Shown here in pieces: positions 55,524 to 64,000 of a stretch of DNA of 64,000 nucleotides (within the stretch, counting starts at the first letter, position 1; each line of letters starts with the position of its first letter). The translations under genes and the position numbers were made by a program. The DNA comes from Paracyclopina nana. Taxonomy: Eukaryota; Arthropoda; Copepoda; Cyclopoida; Cyclopettidae. The notes under the pieces are model-generated. The model was not told the origin of the DNA and did no database searches. It saw nothing but the letters and a program-made list of their open reading frames with translations. Location of the stretch: NCBI GenBank assembly GCA_019096065.1, contig JAGUCH010000002.1, positions 7,886,501 to 7,950,500 of the forward strand, written 5' to 3'.

Positions 55524-56406
55524 ATGTTGCCTTTCATTGCCCCACTCTTGGCCCTCCTCGGATTTTCGCTGATGTTTCCAACCAGGATTTATTTCACTTC
55601 TGTCACAAGGTCCAATGAGTGTGGGCTGGTGTGCACTTTTGAAAGATTTTCTGCCCATGTCCAAGACACGCTTCAGGTATAATTCAACCGGAATGTTCAG
55701 ATAGCAAACTGTCGTGCATTCAATTAGTGAAATTATTGGGGTTCGCAAATTGCCAATTATGATAAATTGTCGTCTTCTTGCCATCAGGCGTTTCAGGTTT
55801 TTGGGTTGGGTCCTCTGCTCACGCCATATTGTGTATGCAAATATTACTCCCAATTTGGTTTGTTGTTTCGAAATGTCAACATGCAGAAGTGATAGTTGCA
55901 GCTTTGAAAAATGGCAGAAAACAAGGCAAGAAAAATGTGCTAAATATTTACGGAAGTCCTCACTTTGGCTAGGCCAACTTTGGGCGGGCATAAGAATGCG
56001 TTTTGAGACATCTAGAAAATCTAATGGAGCTTGAAGCGAATAGCTTTGTGGGAGATCGATAGTGCGCTCGCTTCGTGATGTCAACATTATTCCCCCCACC
56101 ATAATTCACTGGTTGTTTTTGTAGGCCGTTCTAGAGTCCGAAGAGTGCATCGAGCGCCTCGTTTGCAATGTGAACCACCTCGTGGATGAAATCAGACTCG
56201 CCTACAGATTTCCTCCAGGAAGAAACATGACTTTTGTTGGTCTTTTTGAGTGTCAAAAGTTGAGGTGCTACTTCCTGCCCCTTCTCAGAGATACCTTCAA
56301 CACCTTATTGGATGGACAAGTACCTTCAGGCGTCTTCGAGTTACTTGCTGGCAAAAATGCAACAACAACAACTTCTGCAAACAATGATGATGTGGTGCTG
56401 CCTTAA
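55524..56406 (+). CDS. Small secreted cysteine-containing protein, family unknown (144 aa)
   Basis: Two exons, 55524-55676 and 56125-56406, flank a 448-base intron (donor CAG|GTATAA, acceptor GGTTGTTTTTGTAG) and join in phase 0 to 144 aa. The ATG starts a hydrophobic leader (MLPFIAPLLALLGFSLMF) that looks like a signal peptide. Six cysteines follow: Cys33 and Cys37 (NECGLVC), Cys59 and Cys65 (EECIERLVC), Cys94 and Cys99 (FECQKLRC). This is three CxxxC-to-CxxxxxC pairs, which suggests a helical disulfide-linked fold. N-glycosylation sites occur at Asn85 (NMT) and in the Thr-rich tail (NAT). Codons are strongly C/G-ending, in contrast to the flanks. The gene has no obvious neighbour within 4 kb. 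I recall no named family with this pattern. It could be an extracellular ligand or a structural or chemosensory protein, and I cannot tell which. Confidence 0.7.
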
Positions 56407-59400
56407 AGTCCATTAGAATATTCTAATTTGCTTGCTTGTGTGTAGTGGCAATCAAATTTGCATTAATCAGTAACTCATAATTATTGTTGGCAATACTTGC
56501 TGGAATTTGTTGGTGGCTGCTGTTGGCACTCCATATATTAGCAACAAATGTTGAAAAACGGGATAGTTCTCCAAAATTCGTGATCCTATTGTTGATGTTC
56601 GAGGGGAGCTGGCTGGTGCTCATTTGCCTCATGTGTGATTTGGGTAGATATATGGTCATGATTCGTGACTAGGACCAAAATAGGTACTTTATCATCATCT
56701 CAGATTTGGAATTCAATAAGAAGCTAGCTGGCGCGAATTATGGCTCACTATTTTAGCCCTACCTTCCCGTCAGCACCCCCTGTTTTATCTGTTACTGTGC
56801 TTCAATTTGGTAATACAAAAAATGCTGGGAATCGACCACTATCTTCAGCAGAGGCCCCCCAAGCTTCGAATGCCCAAAGTAATATGTCATTTCTCATTTT
56901 TTGGGCCTGCTGTGTGATACTGATAATTGCTAATATCGCATCATCGTTGGACCTTCGGACCATTATCCCAGATCGATTTGGGCAATTGGAATTGTCCTTA
57001 GGGCGGTCTCGCATCTTTTTTGATGGATGGCCAATTCTTCAGTTGTCTGCACAGAAAATTTGATCAACTCAATGAAGCCGAAGTAATATTATAGCTGATT
57101 TGAGATTAGGTAACATATTCATTGTCAACAACAACAAAAATTGTATCTTTAAAAAAATAATTTCGTGAAGCTTCCCTTTTTTAGCATGTTTAATTTTGAG
57201 ATGTGGAGGTAGGACAACAAAGCGCAAAAAAGTTGAGTACCGTGGCTGAACTAAGTTCAAAATAGCAGCAGTTCTAAGAGAGTTCGTTTTACTGGAGCAC
57301 TTTTTTCCCTTCAGGAAAACCTTAGCTTCGCAATTACTATTTTATATAGAATGTGGCATGCGTATGTTGAGCTGTGGTCAAGGTTTTTAATTCACAGAGC
57401 CCCAGGATTGTTGAGATTCTAGATCTTCAATCAAGGCAAAATCCCTGAAAGATCACAGGAAGCAAAGAACCATTTGAAAAAGGCCCCATTTAACTTTTAA
57501 TAAAGGGAAATGTGCAACATGTGACGTCCTTTTCTTCTCAAATTGGGCTATATATCACTGTTATTAAGGGAACAAATAAGGGTACAATAAGTTGATCACA
57601 TCGATTACATTACAGCCTCTATAGCCAGCAATAAATTCCTGACCGTAAAGTGTGAATAATATCAGGCAGCCATTTGAGAAAAAAGCGTGGGCGGCTCCAC
57701 ATATGTAGTGGAAGATTGAAGGTCAAATGTTGCCAATACCCTGCTTATTGCTATGTGATGGGTGTCCTCATCAAAAAGTGCGGCTAAAGTCAAATCATTA
57801 CAGATCTATCATGGAGCCATTTATCAGAAAGTTTCTTACGTGCCATAAAAAGTGCAGATGATGGCTTTAAAAAAACCAATTGCAGACTTGCTACAGCATT
57901 GGCCGTGAACCTTCAAATTCGTTTTGGCCGCCATATTCCATTTAGAATAACTCATACCCTCTATCTACAGCAATGGTACAAATTAGCGTCGCTGCTCGCA
58001 AAAAAAGATTGACCAAGGTCTGAAATGGAACTGAATCTGGTGCCATGTTCCATTACAAAATGTGCGCCCTCCAATGCCTGAAAGTAGGTAGGGGTATGAA
58101 AGTATCAAAATAGGTTAAGAGGAAAATGTAGATAATTTGAAAAAAAATTCCCGCCGACTTTGCGCAAAAACCGAGCTGCTGCAAATGCAAACCGATTATG
58201 ATTCTGGTGAATGGCGACACAATAAATAATGAGGGGAGAGCCTAATTAGCAAAGTGTTGAAACATTCATGATGAAATGCATCTCCGTTCGTTTTCTATAT
58301 GCTAATAGGAAAGGGTATCATTTTTCGCAGGACTTGCGTGCTAGTCCTCATTATTATTGCACTTTAGATTGGCTTGCGAAAAAAGGTCAAGTCTTGATAT
58401 GAGACAATCAATTGCTGCAGAAGGTGCGCGTTAATATCACTGCAAAATGTTCCAGCCACGAATAATCGGATGCCTTGAAATAGTCGCCATCACTGTGAGA
58501 CATCCACTCATGCTCGCACCTCATAACTGGGGGCCTTAATAGGGCCATTTTTCCATACTGTGGCCCATATCTTACAAATGGGCTGTCACGCTGGCCACGC
58601 TAATTAATGTAGAACTGTCTTCCAAGGTGGAGCAAGTGTTGTGGCAAAATAAGTCATTCAGGCCCTATTGTCATCATCATCCTTGATGATGACGACGATC
58701 TTGCTCACGTAGTGCGAGTTATGAGCCATATGTAAGTCCTCATGCTGGATTGTAATTATTCATTGGACACGGTTTGCATGTCATTGGCATGAAGGCGAGA
58801 AAAAAAAACTAGAATGAACATCGTCACTGATGCTGTTCTTCTAAGGAAAATATAATTGTAATAATAATCTTTAACACCTCTTGTCACCGGCAGGCTCTTT
58901 GACACTTTTTGCGACAAGCTAAAAGGCACTTAGCAGCAATATCTTCCTTGTCTGGCATGCTTTTTTGCTACAGAAGCTAGCGACGAAATAAGTGAATCAA
59001 TCAAGAGAAATTGAGTTAACAAAGCCTCCTCGCAGTATCTCATATTGAAAGATAAAAATGCAACCTGTCGAGGGAAAAACTCGACTCATTAAAGAAGCCA
59101 ACTTTCTTTTCTTCCCAATCAACTACAATGGGCTTTTAGATCATTGTGTTAAACAAAAGGGCATCCATTTGTATCGCCGTTTTCCTAGGGACAAATTAAA
59201 AAACTCCATTATTGGCCATAAAAGGAGGGCTAATGGCAGACCTAATCACTAGTATTTGGGCCATGAGCAGCCCCATTTATCAGGTCCTTGTCAAATTGGC
59301 CACCGCCAATGACAGACTCAAGTCATTTGCGCAGCTCCTCAGCAGAGTTTTGACCCTGCAACAATACAGGCGGCGGGAGCAATCATTTCTAAGGCATATA

Positions 59401-62400
59401 CGTAATTGTTAAGTCCCGGGGATATCATTATCAACGCGCAAACTCACCTGACCTTGCGCTTCCGATTGGTAGCATGCAGCTCAAGTGACACTTTTAGGGT
59501 GATTCGGAGGCCTTGCCACTTCCATTTCTCAATGGATGAGGGGGGATTAAAAAATAGCACTTTTGACCGCGAGCAGCAGACGAATCATCCATCTTCTTTT
59601 GGGATATAACACTTGAGATATTACACCGGAAACGAATTCCAAGTGACCAAAGCAGGTCGTGATGTCATACATCAGCACAATTCTCCTCAATATGCGGGAA
59701 GATTGCGCGGCATCAAAATTCAGCTGAAATTCCATTTTAGTTCCAGGAGAGAAAATCACCAGCAACGATATCGTGAAGTAAAAAATGGGGCAGGTGTACG
59801 CGGACCTCTTTTTACGGCCGATTTTATTGGAGATGATGGTACAAATTTTAATTGCACAGACTTTCATGGCACTTTTTATGGTGCACTCGTTTATTTCGCC
59901 TGAAAATAATAAATGGCTCTAGATTTCTAGCTAGTGCTTGCGTGGGTCATGGATGCATTAACGCGCGCTGCTGAAAGAGGAAGCAATTTGCAAAACCGTC
60001 GTCGCCAATTCCGAGGATTTTAATTTGAAACTTTTCTGCACCACCTACCGGCCTGCCTACATGGGGGACAAATTGCAAGGTGTCCAAATTGAAAAATGCA
60101 TCATCCATCCAAACAGGTTGTTGTCTTGATGACTTTGTTTGGCTGGTGCGAGGCCATGCAATGGTATCTATTTGAATGCTCATGATTGAACAATTAAAGG
60201 GGCGTCATTCCAGCGCTGTGGGGCACGACCTTTCCATGATATCAAGGTGTTATGAATGTTTGCGTGCACCTACCTACTCCGGTCGGGATGGACACAACGA
60301 GGTGTCAGGATCAGAGTGTATGACCAGGAGGCTTTTCGTTCCGGGAAAATGGCTCGCAGCAAGATCAACCGAGCCATGATCGTGCTTTTTCACATAATAA
60401 GGAGGAGAGGACACCACCAATCTTCAAACAAAGGGTCACGGTCTGGGAATCTAATAATCACTAAGTGCGTCCTTACCAATGCAGCATCGCGGGCCCCCGA
60501 AGGAGAATCCTTGATTGAGTTGACAAGAGGAAAAAATTACATAGGTGGCAAGACTGATCGGGCCAATTTTCCAGCAGCCCATTTCAAGACTGAGAGGCAG
60601 CAGTTTTTACCATTTTTGGCACGCCACCGTCATTTCGAAGCTCCTGGTCCATTTTTCTTGTTTATTTTCGGCCATCAGAATCTAATTAGTGGCAAAGATG
60701 AGGGCCAGTCCGAGAGGCCAGTCCAAATAGTATATTAAATTCCACAGGTTCGGGCCATTGTGTGACTCTCACTTTTTTCGCCACTTGACCTCGGAGGAAT
60801 TCATCAAAACACGGGAATTACTTTTTGTAAACTCAAGCCATAGTCGGCAGCAGCATACCTATTTATATCCGAACGAGAATTACAATCTACTTCATGTTCA
60901 ATGTCATGCAGACAAAAACATGTGAAAAGAAGCAAGGACTTTCATCCCCCTCCTCATCATCATCTCGGTCAGCAGATCTGGCCTTTTTTGCGCCACAATA
61001 TGGATGGGTTTGATTCTTGAAAGTTAATTAGAATCGCAACTAAATTGCTTTTGTCCTTGTTTTCAGCCCCAGCTGCATATTCATCTAGAGAAAAAGAACC
61101 TGTTGCTCGAATACAAAGGGCGACATATCAATCGCTGTTTTTTGATGTCCCAAGATAAAAGTTGCTCGAGTGCATTAATTTATATGCATTAGCTAGCTCG
61201 TAACAATTGGGCAGGTCATTTTTCGTGGGCCTCAATTGTTTCAAATGCAATGATGATTTTTAAAGGCAACCGAAGGTTATTTATTCAAAAGGAGCAGCAA
61301 GCACGCTGGTAGTTGTTTGAGACATCATCAAGGCTTCTAGCAGGAAGAATGTGGCAGATTCCTCCAGATGACCTTTGATTGACAGTTTTGCGAGGGCGGA
61401 GTCACGACTTTTCTTTTCGGATGATGGTGATGATAATATCTGACTGACAATGATCACGCAAATAAAATGTTTTGCGCGTGAAAATTAATCCCTGCGGGCG
61501 AGTCCGCGTAAAATGTTGACAGAAAAGTCATCAGGGATGGACCAGTGCGCGGAATCGCGCCCTTAAGTTGTTTTTGAGGCATTTTTCATTATATTCCTCG
61601 TGGTCACTTTGTGCGATTAGAATCAATGTCGGCGGCTGCCTTTCTTTCGCAAAATTGTTTGCTTTCTGAACTCTGTGCAATTGTCTAATTAATCTCAAGT
61701 TTCTACAATACGTAAGCTACCTGCTGCAAACAAAACACGAGCCAAAAATCGGAGAAATTGTAGTGATGTTTGCAAAGCTTGAGAAAGTGCAGCTATCTGA
61801 AGGTGAAATGAACTTTTGAATTGTGCATGCTCATCTGCAGCTCTCATTAAAAGATAATTTTACGCTGAGCAGCAAAGAGGAAATAGAGAGCTATCTGCCA
61901 AGCAAAATAATTGCACCCACATAATCATGGTGTTTAGCTCAAGAAATTGGGACTGACGTAGTAGACTAATTTGGTGACAAGATACGTACGACCTCGTTGA
62001 AAAGGTAACAGTGGAGCATGTTAATAAAGCGGATTATAATTTTGCCCTCTACTTCCAATTAGGGATCTAAAAAACACAGCAACTTTCTTTATGGGGACTA
62101 ATCACCGACCTCGCACAAGACTTTCCACCCATCTTAATCACACTCTAATCACCTCACATCTGTTTGCTAACAGATTTCATACAAGATAGCCAAAATTGAA
62201 ACCGCCTCGGAATTTTAATAACTTTTTTCTACCCCAATTTAGGAGCTACTGTTCACAGACTGCTATTAGCGATAATTTTCTTCAATGCACAAAAAACTTG
62301 ATTGCAGCACTCACACACTTGAGCATCAAAAATGTGAACAAAATCATGCTGTTCACACACGAATTTTACGCATTGCACCAAATGCCAGGAAAAACATCAC

Positions 62401-64000
62401 GCTATTCTGTTCGTCTTTCAGATTTTTTTGTCAAAAAAATGGCGTTCAACTGCTTTTTGAAGAGGTTTCCCCCAAAACTACGCATTTGTCTCACAATAAA
62501 GGGAATTTTGCCCTGTTCATCTAATCTAGTTTTAATGAAACTTTCTTGTCTTACCTTACGAAAAAAGTTGACGTAGCTACACGAATTTCTATTTGTTGCC
62601 GTAGCTTTTACGGAAAGGTATTTTGTTTTCTATGCCTCTAGGATTGACTAAAAAAATGCAAGTTTAGAAAGAATCCCGCTAAATGATAGACTTAGCAGAA
62701 TGTTTTTGTTGCCCCTAGCAGGCTGGCTTTAATTGCTGCAAGACTCATCTTTATGTTAGGATTGGCTAAACCAACGTAAGTTTGGAGTGTTAACCCTTGA
62801 AGATAGGCAAATCAAAAATGATTTAGTCAACCCTAGCTAGCAAGCGCTTAACTTGACAAAACTCGCTTACCTGAATCGTACGCTAACTAACGACTGGTCT
62901 TCCGCTGACTAAAGACAATTTTTGTCACTTTAGAATAATGACAATTTTTTGTGAGGCTGCTAAAGTTACGATTGAAATAGTCGTTGTAGATGAACAGGGC
63001 ATTACTGATGTACCAATGGGTTCACGCGAGGGTCCACATTGAATCTACCATTGATCGTTTGAGGAAACACTTTTTAAGTTTAGATTGAAAAGACAGTGAT
63101 TGGGCGAATTCAGGAGCCAAAATCAATATTTCAGATTTTACCGAAGCTAATCTGTGTCCTTCGCGCGATATAATAGGTTTTTCAGTCCCCAAAAGTGATT
63201 AAGAACACGAACCTGTCAAATGAAGTTAATCATGGCCGGCTGAATTGATAGAGCTTTTGAGCCCAAAAAGAATGAGGAAACTGAGAAAAGAATTGCGTGT
63301 TTTCTTTGTGAGCCCTACCAAAGTTGTAGATATGGCCGCCGACAAGGCATCCCCCTAATCCTGTGTGCGATACAGAGTGAAAAAAAAAACCTACAATATT
63401 ACACCTTTCAAAACGTTCTGGGCGTCAAATCAAAATCTAGGAGTTGTTTTGTCAGCAAGAAGCATCCAAACATGATTTGCTCTCCGAAAATTCGTTGGTC
63501 CAGTTTTTCAGCATTTTTTGACAGCAACGCCCGGCCTAATGCACAGTGGGTAATTTTCTTTCCAGCCGAGCGACAATAAATCAAATCAACAAACTCCCAA
63601 CTGGTCAATGCAATCAACCACAATTTGTTACTTTTGACAACTCCTAAAACGATCAAGTGTGGAAATAGAAAATTACCGCTGATCGATTTTTCCCGCGCTG
63701 TGGCGGCAACGAATTATTTTTGGCGATGAGCTTTTATGCTTGGCTCAATCCAATTCATCATGTAGCAGCAGTGGCTGGAAATATCGATTCTCCAGATGGA
63801 GAGCATGTGTTCCACATGACATCAACTCCCATTTATTTATATTTCCCATGACAACTGATCAGGACAAGTAGCCGCCAGGGTGGCGAAGTCAACAATAATA
63901 ATTGCATATAAACATTAATAATTCCCATGTCAATCAGACAGCATAACGGGAAGAGGAGTCCATTACATACTTGCAGTATGTAGCAGTAGTCAGCGAGGGG
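56407..64000. other. Gene-poor right end of the window
   Basis: No gene I can support over 7.6 kb. The best open frames are 59613-59903 (+), opposed by an open antisense frame, and 60256-60738 (+), 160 codons from an ATG, Arg/Lys/His-rich and without a motif. A short inverted repeat (GTCATCATC and GATGATGAC) sits at about 58668-58691. CCATAAA/TTTATGG sites occur at 57843, 59216, about 59873 and about 62091. The extreme right end (63000-64000) is A/T-rich and featureless. Confidence 0.5.

Noticed and set aside
55494..56102. 202-codon minus-strand frame
   Set aside because: Lies antisense to the first exon and intron of the 144-aa secreted-protein gene, whose exon structure and codon bias are better.
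59613..59903. 96-codon plus-strand frame
   Set aside because: Starts at a TTG and is opposed by a 106-codon antisense frame. No family or splice support.
60256..60738. 160-codon frame from an ATG
   Set aside because: Composition is dominated by Arg, Lys, His and Ser with no recognisable motif, no promoter element and no splice context. Kept out of the gene list.

Overview
The window is nuclear DNA of an arthropod, most likely an insect. It carries intron-split genes with short GT-AG introns (50-75 bases is common), a class IA PI3-kinase catalytic subunit, a Gfi1/Senseless zinc-finger factor, a long Toll receptor, a C-type lysozyme and a eukaryotic tRNA-Lys. There are no operons and no bacterial or viral signature. 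Nothing in the sequence fixes the species.

Layout. 1-1.6 kb: pieces of an unidentified gene on the minus strand, divergent from the next gene. 1.8-4.1 kb (+): FAM102/EEIG1 family NT-C2 protein, six exons, 443 aa. 5.0-5.6 kb (+): C-type lysozyme, three exons, 174 aa. 6.2-10.1 kb (+): PI3K p110, four exons, 1211 aa. 13.2-13.9 kb (-): 3' part of an unrecognised gene. 14.7-18.3 kb (+): Gfi1/Senseless factor, five exons, 668 aa, six zinc fingers. 18.3-45.5 kb: a gene-poor stretch with one tRNA-Lys(UUU), a long imperfect hairpin and three small spliced candidate genes found by matching reading frame, phase and splice sites. 45.5-49.8 kb (-): long Toll receptor, two exons, 1337 aa. 55.5-56.4 kb (+): small cysteine-containing secreted-type protein, two exons, 144 aa. 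The rest to 64 kb is non-coding as far as I can see.

For the six recognised protein genes (counting the strong family matches and the Toll exon join) the exons chain without a frame break, and these are the solid part of the annotation. Of the unrecognised genes, the 131-aa membrane protein (31.3-31.8 kb) and the 144-aa secreted protein (55.5-56.4 kb) are the best supported. The others are graded lower because any AT-balanced eukaryotic DNA gives protein-like frames by chance.

The genes do not form one pathway. Lysozyme and Toll both belong to insect immunity or surface signalling, p110 to insulin/growth signalling, and Senseless to sensory-organ specification. The large gene-poor region beside Senseless would suit a developmental regulatory landscape. 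The heptamer TTTATGG/CCATAAA, a posterior-Hox/Caudal-like site, seems over-represented there.
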